Shown here: positions 26,778 through 36,553 of the stretch, in pieces
Layout: each line of letters starts with the position of its first letter
Numbering within the stretch: the first letter of the stretch is position 1
From: Fodinisporobacter ferrooxydans
GTDB lineage: Bacteria; Bacillota; Bacilli; Tumebacillales; MYW30-H2
DNA length: 64,000 nucleotides
Assembly (NCBI RefSeq): GCF_022818495.1
Contig: NZ_CP089291.1
Location: forward strand, 1,272,501-1,336,500
Direction: 5' to 3'
The notes under the pieces: generated by a model
What the model was told of the DNA's origin: nothing
Seen by the model: only the letters and a program-made list of their open reading frames with translations
Databases searched by the model: none
Made by a program: the position numbers and the translations under genes

Positions 26778-28181
26778 ATGCCTAAGCAAAAACGATATGC
26801 GATTGTATTGGCAGCCGGTCAAGGGACACGTATGAAATCGATGCGACACAAAGTACTGCATTCGATCGGCGGAAAGCCTATGATTGAACATGTGATCGAT
26901 CATTTGAATACCGTTGGCATCGACCGAATTATCGTAGTTGTGGGAAGTTTGTCCGAACAAGTGATGGAGCAGTTGGGAGATCGCGTGGAATATGTATTTC
27001 AGCATGAACAGTTGGGCACGGCGCATGCGGTTATGCAAGCGAAGTACCTCCTCGCTGATGAACAGGGAACGACATTTGTCGTTGCAGGGGATGCTCCGCT
27101 GATTCAACCGGAGACTTTGCAGATGATGGTCACACAACATGAAAGGGAAAAAGCGTCTGTCACTGTTTTGACAGCTACTTTAGAAAATCCTTTTGGATAT
27201 GGCCGGATGATTCGAAATGCAGCAGGAGATGTCGATCGGATTGTTGAGCAAAAAGACGGTACTGCAGAAGAACTGGCAATTTCCGAAGTGAATTCAGGCA
27301 CGTATTGTTTTGATAATCAGTTGCTGTTCCATGTGCTCTCACAAATTGATAACAAAAATGCACAAGGGGAATACTATTTGCCTGATTGTGTATCTGTTTT
27401 AAAAAATCAAGGTCATAAGGTCATTGCGTTTGAAACAAAAGATCCGGAAGAGATTTACGGTGTGAATGATCGGCTGCAATTGACTACTGCACAGAAAATT
27501 ATGCAAAGATGGATCTTGCAGTACCATATGCGCAATGGCGTAACCATCATGGATCCGGAGAATACATACATTGATGCAGATGTGGTAATCGGACCCGATA
27601 CGATGATTTATCCGGGAACGCACTTGCATGGTAAAACCATCATTGGCGAGTCCTGTATTCTTGGACCCAATATACAATTGACAGATATGATCATCGGCTA
27701 CGAATGTCATGTATTTCAAACAGTGGCAACATCCAGCAAGATTGGTCCGGAAACTTCTGTCGGTCCTTTCGCGTATATCCGCCCGAATTCCGATGTGGGA
27801 TCACATGTGAAGATCGGCAACTTTGTAGAGATCAAAAATTCCCAAATTGGTGATTACACAAAGGTATCTCATCTTGGGTATGTAGGAGATGCCACTGTCG
27901 GTCAACATACGAATATCGGCTGTGGAGCGATTACGGTCAACTACGATGGCATCAACAAACATCGAACGATTATAGGTGATCGGGCATTTGTCGGTTCGAA
28001 TGTAAACTTGATCGCACCTGTAAAAGTGGAAGATGGGGCGTATGTGGTTGCAGGATCGACGATTACTGACGATGTTCCGCAAAATGCGTTGGCAATAGCC
28101 CGTGAACGACAAATCATTAAACCGGAATATGCAGAAAAACTACGCAAAAAATTTCAAAGCGAGAAAGAGTCGAAAAAGTAA
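26778..28181 (+). CDS. glmU: Bifunctional N-acetylglucosamine-1-phosphate uridyltransferase / glucosamine-1-phosphate acetyltransferase
   Basis: Makes UDP-GlcNAc for peptidoglycan and teichoic acids. The 467-residue protein has an N-terminal nucleotidyltransferase domain with [12 protein letters not shown] and a C-terminal left-handed beta helix made of hexapeptide repeats (about 255-440), including [10 protein letters not shown] and [14 protein letters not shown] 26778 follows AGGAGGAG. prs follows after 14 bp, the conserved glmU-prs pair. Confidence 0.97.
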   Translation: MPKQKRYAIVLAAGQGTRMKSMRHKVLHSIGGKPMIEHVIDHLNTVGIDRIIVVVGSLSEQVMEQLGDRVEYVFQHEQLGTAHAVMQAKYLLADEQGTTFVVAGDAPLIQPETLQMMVTQHEREKASVTVLTATLENPFGYGRMIRNAAGDVDRIVEQKDGTAEELAISEVNSGTYCFDNQLLFHVLSQIDNKNAQGEYYLPDCVSVLKNQGHKVIAFETKDPEEIYGVNDRLQLTTAQKIMQRWILQYHMRNGVTIMDPENTYIDADVVIGPDTMIYPGTHLHGKTIIGESCILGPNIQLTDMIIGYECHVFQTVATSSKIGPETSVGPFAYIRPNSDVGSHVKIGNFVEIKNSQIGDYTKVSHLGYVGDATVGQHTNIGCGAITVNYDGINKHRTIIGDRAFVGSNVNLIAPVKVEDGAYVVAGSTITDDVPQNALAIARERQIIKPEYAEKLRKKFQSEKESKK

Positions 28182-28195
28182 AAGGAGTTACGGCA

Positions 28196-29137
28196 ATGGG
28201 ACAGTGTAAGGGACTTAAGATATTTACATGTAATGCAAATCCACAATTGGCGCGTGATATTGCGCATCATGCCGGTTTGGAAGTCGGAGTATCACAAGTC
28301 TTTCGATTTAGTGATGGTGAAGTGCGAATTAATTTGGGAGAAAGTGTTCGTGGCTGTGACGTATATATCGTTCAGCCGACTTCCTCGCCTGTGAATGAAC
28401 ATTTGATGGAATTATTGATCATGGTGGATGCGATTAAGCGTGCGTCTGCTCGCACTGTGAATGTGATTATTCCATATTACGGATATGCAAGACAAGATCG
28501 CAAAGCCCGTGCACGTGACCCGATTACGGCTAAATTAACGGCCAATCTGATTCAAACAGCCGGAGCCAATCGCGTAGTTTGTATGGATTTGCATGCGGGA
28601 CAAATTCAAGGGTTTTTTGATATTCCCTTTGATCATTTGATGGCAGAACCCATTTTAGCCGATTATTTCAGAAGCAAAAATCTTTCCGATGTGGTTGTCG
28701 TCTCTCCGGATATGGGTGGAGTGACAAGAGCTCGCGGTATGGCGCAACGTTTGGAAGCGCCGATGGCGATTATCGATAAACGGCGTCCTGCCCCCAATAT
28801 TGCTGAGGTGATGAACATTATCGGCGATATCAAAGGCAAGACCTGTATTATGATCGATGATATTATCGATACGGCAGGTACGATCACATTAGGAGCAAAG
28901 GCTTTGATGGAGTTAGGGGCAAAGGAAGTGTATGCATGTTGTACACATGCTGTTCTCTCCGGGCCAGCCATTGAACGATTGCAAAACTCAGTGATCAAAG
29001 AAGTGGTTGTGACGGATTCCATTTCCTTAGGCGAGAAACATTTTGAAAAGCTAAAAGTTTTAACTGTTTCAAAATTAATTGCGGAAGCTGTTATTCGCAT
29101 TCATAATAATCAATCCATCAGTGAACTTTTTGACTGA
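28196..29137 (+). CDS. prs: Ribose-phosphate pyrophosphokinase
   Basis: Makes PRPP from ribose 5-phosphate and ATP for nucleotide, histidine, tryptophan and NAD synthesis. The 313-residue protein shows [49 protein letters not shown] and the PRPP loop [17 protein letters not shown] 28196 follows AAAGGAG. It is co-transcribed with glmU. Confidence 0.97.
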   Translation: MGQCKGLKIFTCNANPQLARDIAHHAGLEVGVSQVFRFSDGEVRINLGESVRGCDVYIVQPTSSPVNEHLMELLIMVDAIKRASARTVNVIIPYYGYARQDRKARARDPITAKLTANLIQTAGANRVVCMDLHAGQIQGFFDIPFDHLMAEPILADYFRSKNLSDVVVVSPDMGGVTRARGMAQRLEAPMAIIDKRRPAPNIAEVMNIIGDIKGKTCIMIDDIIDTAGTITLGAKALMELGAKEVYACCTHAVLSGPAIERLQNSVIKEVVVTDSISLGEKHFEKLKVLTVSKLIAEAVIRIHNNQSISELFD

Positions 29138-29242
29138 GAAAGTTGGTTGAATGAAATGGCGGCTGCTTTTTGGGTTTGATAAATCCCTATCTTGGAAATA
29201 CTGAATTCGTAGGATTTCAGTGTCCATTGGAGGGAAAAGTAT

Positions 29243-29896
29243 ATGGAAGCAATGGTATTGCAAGTGCAGCCACGGGCTGGCCTTAAGCGGGGAGATACTC
29301 GTCGAATTCGCCGTTTGGGAGACATTCCGGCAGTGATTTACGGAAAACAACAGCAACCGAAAATGATCGTAGTGAATGGTGTGCAAGTACGTCAACTGCA
29401 TATGGGCAATCATGGTTTTGTGGAGCTTCAGATGGCTGACGGCGGAGAATTGCATGCTTTGATCAAAGAAGTGCAAAGAGATCCGATTACATACCAGATT
29501 CTACATATCGATTTCCACGCAGTTTCACTTACTGAACCGGTGGAGGCAGAAGTGCAGTTGTTTTTGAACGGGTTGGAAAAGGTAGAGAAACGCGGGGGTA
29601 TTATTCAACAGCAACTAAGAGAAGTGCGCATTCGTTGTTTACCTGCTGATGTTCCCGAATATCTCATGCTGGATATATCTGATCTGGATATTGGAGATCA
29701 TCTCACTTGTATGGATATTCCATTGCCGACAAATGTGAAGTTGCGTTCCGAACCTGATGAAGTTGTTGTGAATGTAGTGACAACAAGAGCAGGTGAGACA
29801 GGACAAGTGCCTGAAGATGAAACGCCTGGTGTTCTGAAAGATCGGGATAATAAGGGTGTGTCGAGCGACGGATTGGAAACACCGGTAAAAGCGTAA
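29243..29896 (+). CDS. ctc: Ribosomal protein bL25/Ctc family
   Basis: A 5S rRNA-binding ribosomal protein of the CTC type: an N-terminal bL25 beta-barrel (about residues 1-95) plus the TL5 C-terminal domain. Motifs GDTRRIRRLGDIPAVIYGK and VQRDPITYQILHIDF are present. The 217-residue length fits the long form. ATG 29243 follows GGAGGG. A stress-induced ribosome component in B. subtilis (sigma-B controlled there); no sigma-B box was identified here. Strong terminator downstream. Confidence 0.95.
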   Translation: MEAMVLQVQPRAGLKRGDTRRIRRLGDIPAVIYGKQQQPKMIVVNGVQVRQLHMGNHGFVELQMADGGELHALIKEVQRDPITYQILHIDFHAVSLTEPVEAEVQLFLNGLEKVEKRGGIIQQQLREVRIRCLPADVPEYLMLDISDLDIGDHLTCMDIPLPTNVKLRSEPDEVVVNVVTTRAGETGQVPEDETPGVLKDRDNKGVSSDGLETPVKA

Positions 29897-29910
29897 AAAT
29901 ACCGTCAATC

Positions 29911-29954
29911 AAAGTGGCATGTTCAAGAAAACTTCTTGGCATGCCACTTTTTTT
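29911..29954 (+). terminator. Terminator after ctc
   Basis: AAGTGGCATG pairs with CATGCCACTT, inner CAAGAA with TTCTTG, then a T7 run. Confidence 0.95.
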
Positions 29955-30023
29955 CTATACTTTGCTATACTAGATAAGGACGTTTCGAGCAGATGGTCCA
30001 AATGAGCAAACGGGGTGTACAGG

Positions 30024-30638
30024 TTGAAAGTATTTGTTGGGTTAGGGAATCCTGGTAGTGAATATACTAAAACCAGGCACAACATGGGTTTTATGGGAAT
30101 TGATCGACTCGCCGAATCATTATCGATGCGCGTTGACAAAGAGAAGTTTCAAGCAATCATTGGGGAAACAGTCGAGCGAGGAGAAAAAATCATTTTGGCA
30201 AAACCGCTTACTTTTATGAATCTTAGCGGTCAATCTGTCCGTGCCATGTTTGATTGGTACAAACCGGATATTTCTGACTTGGTTGTATTATTTGATGACA
30301 TGGATATCCCTGTTGGGCAAATTCGGCTGCGGATGAAAGGAAGCGCCGGCGGCCATAATGGGATCAAATCTCTGATCCAGCATCTTGGAACGCAAGAATT
30401 CCACAGGATTAAAATGGGCATTGGCCGACCTCCGACAGGTATTGATGTGATTCACCATGTATTGAGTCCGTTTCGCAAAGAAGAGCAGCCGAATGTTGAA
30501 AAAACAATTGCAGCTACTGTGAATGCTTGCGCGTGCATTATCGAAAACAGTTTTGAATTGGCTATGAATCGGTTTAATGAGGCCAGATCGAAAGCAAAAC
30601 CGGATGATTTCAATCGTAAACAATCGACAAACGATTAA
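30024..30638 (+). CDS. pth: Peptidyl-tRNA hydrolase
   Basis: Recycles tRNA from stalled peptidyl-tRNA (spoVC in B. subtilis). The 204-residue protein has GLGNPGSEYTKTRHNMGF, with the catalytic His, PLTFMNLSG and FDDMDIPVGQIRL plus GSAGGHNGIKSL. TTG 30024 gives the family N-terminus with GGGGTG upstream; GTG 30015 overlaps that site. It stands between ctc and fin as in B. subtilis. Confidence 0.95.
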   Translation: MKVFVGLGNPGSEYTKTRHNMGFMGIDRLAESLSMRVDKEKFQAIIGETVERGEKIILAKPLTFMNLSGQSVRAMFDWYKPDISDLVVLFDDMDIPVGQIRLRMKGSAGGHNGIKSLIQHLGTQEFHRIKMGIGRPPTGIDVIHHVLSPFRKEEQPNVEKTIAATVNACACIIENSFELAMNRFNEARSKAKPDDFNRKQSTND

Positions 30639-30718
30639 CCGCTGCTCTTAATTTCCACTCGCATAATTTTCCTGGTTTCCGGCGATACTACCCATAAGGT
30701 AGCAGAGGGAGGTTCATT

Positions 30719-30949
30719 ATGCGAATTATATATTATTGCAAGTATTGCAAATCCAATATTGGTCAAATTGACGGACAGGTAGATCCAAGCCGCTTAGGCT
30801 TTCAATCATTGACGCTTGATGAACGGGCCGATATAATTACCTATAATCAGGATGAAGATAGTACGTATGTTAAAACAATATGTGATTACTGTCAGTCGGC
30901 ACTTGAGACACATCCTGAATTGTCACTCGTGAGCAACCCGTTGCAATAA
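30719..30949 (+). CDS. fin: Anti-sigma-F factor Fin
   Basis: Forespore protein (formerly YabK) that inhibits sigma-F to hand over to sigma-G. The 76-residue product has two CxxC zinc knuckles, YYCKYCKSNIG and ICDYCQSAL, and a central GFQSLTLDERADII. ATG 30719 follows GAGGGAGG. The 80-bp gap after pth suggests its own promoter, which I could not define. A terminator follows before mfd. Confidence 0.93.
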   Translation: MRIIYYCKYCKSNIGQIDGQVDPSRLGFQSLTLDERADIITYNQDEDSTYVKTICDYCQSALETHPELSLVSNPLQ

Positions 30950-30960
30950 AAGGAATTGAC

Positions 30961-30988
30961 TAGCCTTGGCGTCGGCTGAGGCTTTTTT
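30961..30988 (+). terminator. Terminator between fin and mfd
   Basis: AGCCT pairs with AGGCT around a G-C-rich loop, then TTTTT. Confidence 0.7.
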
Positions 30989-31013
30989 GCACTATCTTTA
31001 AGGAGGATCCACT

Positions 31014-34000
31014 TTGCATTCCTTACTGCACTTTATACAGAATGATAGGGATTTTCAGGCAATTCTTCAAGCTGTGGATCAAAAGTTGCCAGAACAATTG
31101 ATAACAGGTTTAGCCGGTTCTGCCAGACATGTCTATATCGCCGGGCTGTTTGCAAAATTGCAGCGGCCTCTTCTTGTTGTTACACATTCCATGCAGCAAG
31201 CACAGCAGATTTACGAAGATTTAATAGAACTTTTGCCAGATTCTACAGTTTCCTTATTCCCGGAGAGAGAGATTGGTTTTGTAGATTTAATCGCATATAG
31301 CCCGGATTTGGCTGGGCAGCGGATTCAGGTGATGGATCTTTTGACACGATCCACTTCGGCGATTACGATTGCACCGTTAGCGGCTGTTCATCAACCGTTG
31401 GTTCCAAAAGAGGCATTTCGTCAATTTAGTATCCGGCTTGCAGTCGGACAATCCATTGATTTGAATCATGTTTTGGAACAACTCGTTTCGATGGGGTATG
31501 AACGTGTCGATATGGTAGAAACACGGGGGGAATTTAGTGTTCGCGGCGGTATTCTGGATATTTATCCACTGAATATGGAGCATGCGATACGGATCGAACT
31601 TTTCGATATAGAAGTCGATTCCATACGATATGTGGATACAGTGACACAGCGTTCGTTAGAAAAAGTAGAAGTAGTTGATATATTGCCTGCCGGAGAAATT
31701 CTTGCAGAAAGTAAAAGGATCAAAGCGCTTGCGAATGTCGTTTCAGGCAAGTGGCAATCCTATCGGGAACGCATTCATGATTTGGAATTGCAAGAACGGA
31801 TGAATGAATATATACAAGCAGATATCGAGAAAATGCAACAAGGCATGCCATTTCCGGCGCTGTTGAAGTATATTCATCTATTATTTCCCGAACATGCTAC
31901 AATTCTCGACTATTTTGGCAAGGATGCAATTATGATTTTGGATGAACCCACTCGTCTCCGGGAAGTAGGCCGTCAGTTGGAACGAGAGGAAACGAACTGG
32001 CAAATGGCCGCATTAGAACGTGGCGAGCTGCTGCCTGGTCTCTTGCCCGATCCCAATTATATACAGATATTTGAATGGAAGCAGATGCAAAAAATCTTTA
32101 TGGCGCTTTTTCTTCGACAAGTTCCAGGTATGGCCCCTCGTAATATTGTGAACATTTCGGCGAAGACAACACAAAATTTCCATGGACAAATGAATCTATT
32201 GAAAACGGAAGTGGATCGCTGGAAGAAGACGAAGTTTCAAGTTGTTTTTTTGGCTGGGACACGAGAGCGGGCAGAACGATTGCAGCGAGTACTCGAAGAT
32301 TATCATATGGAGACTGACTTCGTTTCCAGGTGGGATGAAACTTTACTTGGGTCAAGCCGGCCTATTTTGTTTGTGGGCAATTTGCAGGGTGGATTCGAGT
32401 TAACGATGCAGCATTTGGTCGTTATTACAGAGACTGAAGTGTTTTCAAATAAGAAAAAAGCTCGTAAGACTCGTAATATTTCCGACGCACAGAGAATTAA
32501 AAATTATCAGGATCTCAAAGTTGGCGATTACGTTGTACACATCAATCATGGAATCGGTCAGTATCTTGGTGTCGAAACTCTCGAAATCGATGGAATTCAT
32601 AAAGACTATTTGCATCTAAAATATGCCGGCAACGATAAATTGTATGTACCGGTTGAACAGATCGATCAGGTACAAAAATATGTAGGCAGTGAAGAAAAGG
32701 ATCCCAAACTTTATCATCTTGGCGGTACGGAGTGGGCTCGCGTAAAAAGCAAGGTAACCAAGTCAGTCCGTGATATCGCACAAGATTTGATTCAATTATA
32801 TGCCGAAAGACAAGCAACTCCCGGTCATGCATTTAGCAAGGACGGCCCATGGCAAAGTGAGTTTGAAGCCATGTTTCCATACGAGGAAACAACCGATCAA
32901 TTAAAGTGCATTCGGGAAATCAAAAAAGACATGGAGCAGCCTCGTCCGATGGATCGCTTATTGTGCGGTGATGTAGGATACGGCAAGACAGAAGTCGCGG
33001 TACGGGCTGCATTTAAAGCGGTCATGGATGGGTATCAAGTAGCTGTATTGGTACCTACTACAATCTTGGCGCAACAGCATTTTGAAACATTTCGCGAACG
33101 GTTTTCAGGATTTCCTGTTCAAGTGGAAGTTGTCAGCCGTTTTAAATCCCGCAAACAAATGACGGAATCCATCAAAAAATTAAAGGCCGGAACGATCGAT
33201 ATTATTATTGGGACACATCGAATCTTAAACAAAGATGTGGCATTCAAAAATCTTGGGCTGCTAATCATTGATGAAGAGCAGAGATTTGGAGTTTCGCACA
33301 AAGAAAAATTAAAAGCGCTAAAGACAAATGTGGATTGTTTGACATTAACAGCGACACCGATTCCTCGTACTCTGCACATGTCGATGCTTGGAATCCGTGA
33401 TTTATCTGTCATAGAAACTCCACCGGAAAATCGTTTTCCTGTTCAAACGTATGTGGTAGAATACAGTGAAGTGATCGTCCGGGAAGCCATTGAAAGGGAA
33501 CTTGGACGTGGCGGACAAGTGTACTTTTTGTTTAACAGAGTCAATGGCATCGAACAAATGGCAGATCGGATTCGCCAGTTGGTTCCTGAGGCACGTGTAT
33601 CTGTCGGACATGGACGAATGGGAGAAGAAGATCTTGAACGAGTCATGCTCGATTTTTTGCAAGGTGACAGCGATGTGCTTGTTTCCACTACGATCATTGA
33701 AACGGGAATTGATATTCCGAATGTCAATACGTTGATCGTTTATGATGCAGATCATATGGGATTGTCACAACTCTATCAATTGCGCGGCCGTGTCGGCAGA
33801 TCGAACCGCATTGCCTATTCGTATTTTACTTACCAAAAAGATAAAGTGCTGACAGAAGTGGCGGAAAAACGGTTGCAAGCAATTAAGGAATTTACGGAGC
33901 TGGGAAGCGGTTTTAAGATCGCTATGCGGGATCTCTCGATTCGCGGTGCGGGAAGCCTTCTGGGAGCAGAGCAGCATGGTCATATTGCGTCTGTCGGGTT

Positions 34001-34556
34001 TGACATGTATAGTGAGATGCTGTCACAAGCCGTAAAAGAATTAAAAGGTGAAATGGTCCAAAGAGTGGAAAATCCGCAGATTGAAATAGCTGTCGATGCA
34101 TATATTCCATCTACCTATATTACAGACCCCATGCAAAAAATTGAGATTTATAAGAAATTTGTGGCGGCAAGAAGCATTGAGGATGTCGTCGATCTGGAAG
34201 AGGAAATCGAAGACCGTTTTGGTGATATACCGGAAGAAGTACGAAATCTGCTCATGATCACGAAGCTAAGGGCATATGCCATCGAGTACGATTTTGTATC
34301 CATTGTGCAACAGGGCCACGATGTACAGATGAAGTTGCATGAACGGCAAAATCGTCAAATTGATGGGGAAAAGCTTTTTATTTTGACGAATACGTTTTCC
34401 AATCGAATGAAGCTTGTAGCCGGTCAAAATATTCTTGTGACTTTACGAGTCAAAGGGTTAAATTCAAAAGAAACATTGAAACTGCTGGAACAGTTTATGG
34501 AAGTTTACAAATCGGTCAGAAAAGATCAGAAGGAGTTTCAAAATGTTGCTCAATAA
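31014..34556 (+). CDS. mfd: Transcription-repair coupling factor Mfd
   Basis: Removes RNA polymerase stalled at DNA lesions and recruits UvrA. The 1180-residue protein has an N-terminal UvrB-homology module, an RNAP-interaction domain (about 490-570, with LKVGDYVVHINHGIGQY), and RecG-like SF2 motor domains with GDVGYGKTEV at about 652, DEEQRFG at about 753 and TATPIPRTLHMS, then the C-terminal TRCF domain. TTG 31014 has AAGGAGG 7 bp upstream. It overlaps the PrsA-like gene by 14 bp. Confidence 0.97.
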   Translation: MHSLLHFIQNDRDFQAILQAVDQKLPEQLITGLAGSARHVYIAGLFAKLQRPLLVVTHSMQQAQQIYEDLIELLPDSTVSLFPEREIGFVDLIAYSPDLAGQRIQVMDLLTRSTSAITIAPLAAVHQPLVPKEAFRQFSIRLAVGQSIDLNHVLEQLVSMGYERVDMVETRGEFSVRGGILDIYPLNMEHAIRIELFDIEVDSIRYVDTVTQRSLEKVEVVDILPAGEILAESKRIKALANVVSGKWQSYRERIHDLELQERMNEYIQADIEKMQQGMPFPALLKYIHLLFPEHATILDYFGKDAIMILDEPTRLREVGRQLEREETNWQMAALERGELLPGLLPDPNYIQIFEWKQMQKIFMALFLRQVPGMAPRNIVNISAKTTQNFHGQMNLLKTEVDRWKKTKFQVVFLAGTRERAERLQRVLEDYHMETDFVSRWDETLLGSSRPILFVGNLQGGFELTMQHLVVITETEVFSNKKKARKTRNISDAQRIKNYQDLKVGDYVVHINHGIGQYLGVETLEIDGIHKDYLHLKYAGNDKLYVPVEQIDQVQKYVGSEEKDPKLYHLGGTEWARVKSKVTKSVRDIAQDLIQLYAERQATPGHAFSKDGPWQSEFEAMFPYEETTDQLKCIREIKKDMEQPRPMDRLLCGDVGYGKTEVAVRAAFKAVMDGYQVAVLVPTTILAQQHFETFRERFSGFPVQVEVVSRFKSRKQMTESIKKLKAGTIDIIIGTHRILNKDVAFKNLGLLIIDEEQRFGVSHKEKLKALKTNVDCLTLTATPIPRTLHMSMLGIRDLSVIETPPENRFPVQTYVVEYSEVIVREAIERELGRGGQVYFLFNRVNGIEQMADRIRQLVPEARVSVGHGRMGEEDLERVMLDFLQGDSDVLVSTTIIETGIDIPNVNTLIVYDADHMGLSQLYQLRGRVGRSNRIAYSYFTYQKDKVLTEVAEKRLQAIKEFTELGSGFKIAMRDLSIRGAGSLLGAEQHGHIASVGFDMYSEMLSQAVKELKGEMVQRVENPQIEIAVDAYIPSTYITDPMQKIEIYKKFVAARSIEDVVDLEEEIEDRFGDIPEEVRNLLMITKLRAYAIEYDFVSIVQQGHDVQMKLHERQNRQIDGEKLFILTNTFSNRMKLVAGQNILVTLRVKGLNSKETLKLLEQFMEVYKSVRKDQKEFQNVAQ

Positions 34557-35571
34557 ATATAAGTCGCGGATCCGATTGCTATCCGTGATGGTTGGGATTT
34601 CTTTGATGGTACCATTAACCGGGTGTGGTGCGACAGGGACGCAGCCAACCACAAACAGCCCTGTCGTAGCAACATATAAGGGTGGGCAAATTACACAAAC
34701 AGAGTTGGATAAGGAATATGATATTCAGCGACTGCTCGTGAATCCGTCCTATCCTACCACCAATCAATTTAAGGAAAACTTTTTAAAAGAATATATCACG
34801 TTATATAAAGTCATTGAGCCGGAAGCAAAAAAGGCAAATGTGCAAGTTGATAAAACACAAGTGGACAGCATGGTTCAAAACTTTAAACAACGTTTGCTTG
34901 AAATGGTTTATCAAAACAATCAGAAAGCCCTTGATGATCAGATGACAAAACTGCATGTAACGGATACGGATATTCGCAATTGGGCGCTTGATACGATGTA
35001 CATCGATAGTTATCGAATGAATAAAACGAAAGATGCAAAGATATCAGATGCGGATCTGAAAAAATATTATGAGGAACATAAAGCGGATTTTACAACAGTA
35101 ACGGTTGAGCAGATTTTGCTGAAAACGGAAGCAGAGGCAAAGCAAGTGGAAGCGCAGCTAAAAGCGGGTGCAAACTTTGCAGACTTGGCCAAAAAAGTAT
35201 CCATAGATCCTTCTGCAAAACAAAATGGCGGACAGTTTAAAGATGTTTCACCGAGTCAATTTGTCGATTCCTTTAAGAATGCATGTTTGACTTTGCCGAT
35301 CGGACAAATCAGTGATCCTGTACACTCCCAATATGGGTATCACATCATAAAAGTGGATGCACGGACAATACAGCCGCTGGATCAAGTGAAGCAACAGGTT
35401 TTGGCAGACATACAAAAGAATAATTGGAATTCGTTTGTACAAACATCTGAAGCAAATGCAGGTATAAAAATCACATTGCCCAAAGAGCAAAGTACTTCCG
35501 GTCAAACTCCGAATACGAAACAGCCTTCGCCATCCGGTTCGTCTACCAATTCAAACAGCACTAAAAAATAA
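34543..35571 (+). CDS. PrsA-like peptidyl-prolyl isomerase lipoprotein
   Basis: Extracytoplasmic foldase for secreted proteins. The 342-residue protein has a lipoprotein signal peptide ending at the lipobox LTGC (Cys at about 28), a SurA-like N-terminal chaperone region and a parvulin PpiC domain (about 185-275, with VEQILLKTEAEA, GGQFKDVS and HSQYGYHIIKV). The C-terminal 35 residues are a Ser/Thr/Pro/Gln-rich tail. AAGGAG lies inside mfd, so translation is coupled. B. subtilis lacks a prsA paralogue here, although it has one (yacD) near cysK that is absent from this window. Confidence 0.88.
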   Translation: MLLNKYKSRIRLLSVMVGISLMVPLTGCGATGTQPTTNSPVVATYKGGQITQTELDKEYDIQRLLVNPSYPTTNQFKENFLKEYITLYKVIEPEAKKANVQVDKTQVDSMVQNFKQRLLEMVYQNNQKALDDQMTKLHVTDTDIRNWALDTMYIDSYRMNKTKDAKISDADLKKYYEEHKADFTTVTVEQILLKTEAEAKQVEAQLKAGANFADLAKKVSIDPSAKQNGGQFKDVSPSQFVDSFKNACLTLPIGQISDPVHSQYGYHIIKVDARTIQPLDQVKQQVLADIQKNNWNSFVQTSEANAGIKITLPKEQSTSGQTPNTKQPSPSGSSTNSNSTKK

Positions 35572-35574
35572 TGC

Positions 35575-35609
35575 AGGAGTGGGCGAATCCCCTCCTTTTT
35601 CTTTTTTTG
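35575..35609 (+). terminator. Terminator after the PrsA-like gene
   Basis: AGGAG-T-GGG pairs with CCC-C-TCCT, followed by a long T-rich tract. Confidence 0.8.
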
Positions 35610-35857
35610 TACTTTTTTTGTGCATGAAATACGTATACTTCTGCCAATGGATGAAATACTAACAGCACTTTCATAAAAATGCCGGGGAAAAGGAGGGATG
35701 GATCAAAGAAAAAATTGGAAACGGGAACGTTGGTAATTTAAAAAATAATTGGACAACATAACAACGAGCAGGCAAATGGCACCCATTTTTCATCTACACA
35801 TACAAACATATGGCAACAAGATATAACACAATTTTAGAAAGTGGGGATATCAGAAAT

Positions 35858-36400
35858 ATGAAAGCTACAGGAATCGTACGTCGTATTGATGATTTGGGTC
35901 GAGTAGTCATACCAAAGGAAATTCGTCGCACGTTACGCATTCGTGAAGGAGATCCCTTAGAAATTTTTGTAGACCGTGACGGTGAAGTAATTTTGAAAAA
36001 ATACTCACCCATTGGTGAACTTGGCGAATTTGCTAAAGAATATGCGGATTCATTAAGTGAAACATTAGGTCACACGACATTAATTACGGATCGTGATACA
36101 GTCATCGCCGTCTCCGGCTCATCGAAAAAAGACTATATGCAGAAATCCATCGGTTCCGATGTGGAAAAATCCATGGATGAGCGTAAAACGATGATGAATT
36201 CGGTAAATGGAGAGTTTTCCATCACTCGTGACCGGACAGAGCCGTTCAGTTCATGTGTAATTGCTCCAATCATCGCAGGCGGTGACCCGATCGGAACGGT
36301 TGTTATTTTATCCCGCGACGAAGGTGTCAAGATGGGTGATCTTGAGAAAAAGCTCGCTGAAACAGCTGCTGGATTTCTTGCCAAGCAAATGGAACAATAG
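35858..36400 (+). CDS. spoVT: Stage V sporulation protein T
   Basis: Forespore transcription factor that tunes sigma-G genes. The 180-residue protein has an AbrB-like DNA-binding domain (ATGIVRRIDDLGRVVIPKE, LRIREGDPLEIFVDRDG) and a C-terminal GAF-like domain (about 55-180). ATG 35858 gives the family length and has AAAGTGGGGA upstream; the longer frame from 35810 is unlikely. The preceding ~285 bp hold only the upstream terminator and no gene that I could see. Terminator at 36433. Confidence 0.95.
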   Translation: MKATGIVRRIDDLGRVVIPKEIRRTLRIREGDPLEIFVDRDGEVILKKYSPIGELGEFAKEYADSLSETLGHTTLITDRDTVIAVSGSSKKDYMQKSIGSDVEKSMDERKTMMNSVNGEFSITRDRTEPFSSCVIAPIIAGGDPIGTVVILSRDEGVKMGDLEKKLAETAAGFLAKQMEQ

Positions 36401-36432
36401 AGAATTTATCCCATATATCTTCCCGCGAAAAT

Positions 36433-36475
36433 AAGGCAGGTGTCGTTTCGATGAAACACCTGTCTTATTATTTTT
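36433..36475 (+). terminator. Terminator after spoVT
   Basis: AAGGCAGGTGT pairs with ACACCTGTCTT with inner GTTTC-GAAAC, then ATTATTTTT. Confidence 0.88.
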
Positions 36476-36553
36476 GGACGACTATTCTCCCAACTTAACC
36501 ATATAATACGTGATATAATGCTTTATATTGGCAAAAGGGGGAACCAGCGCCAA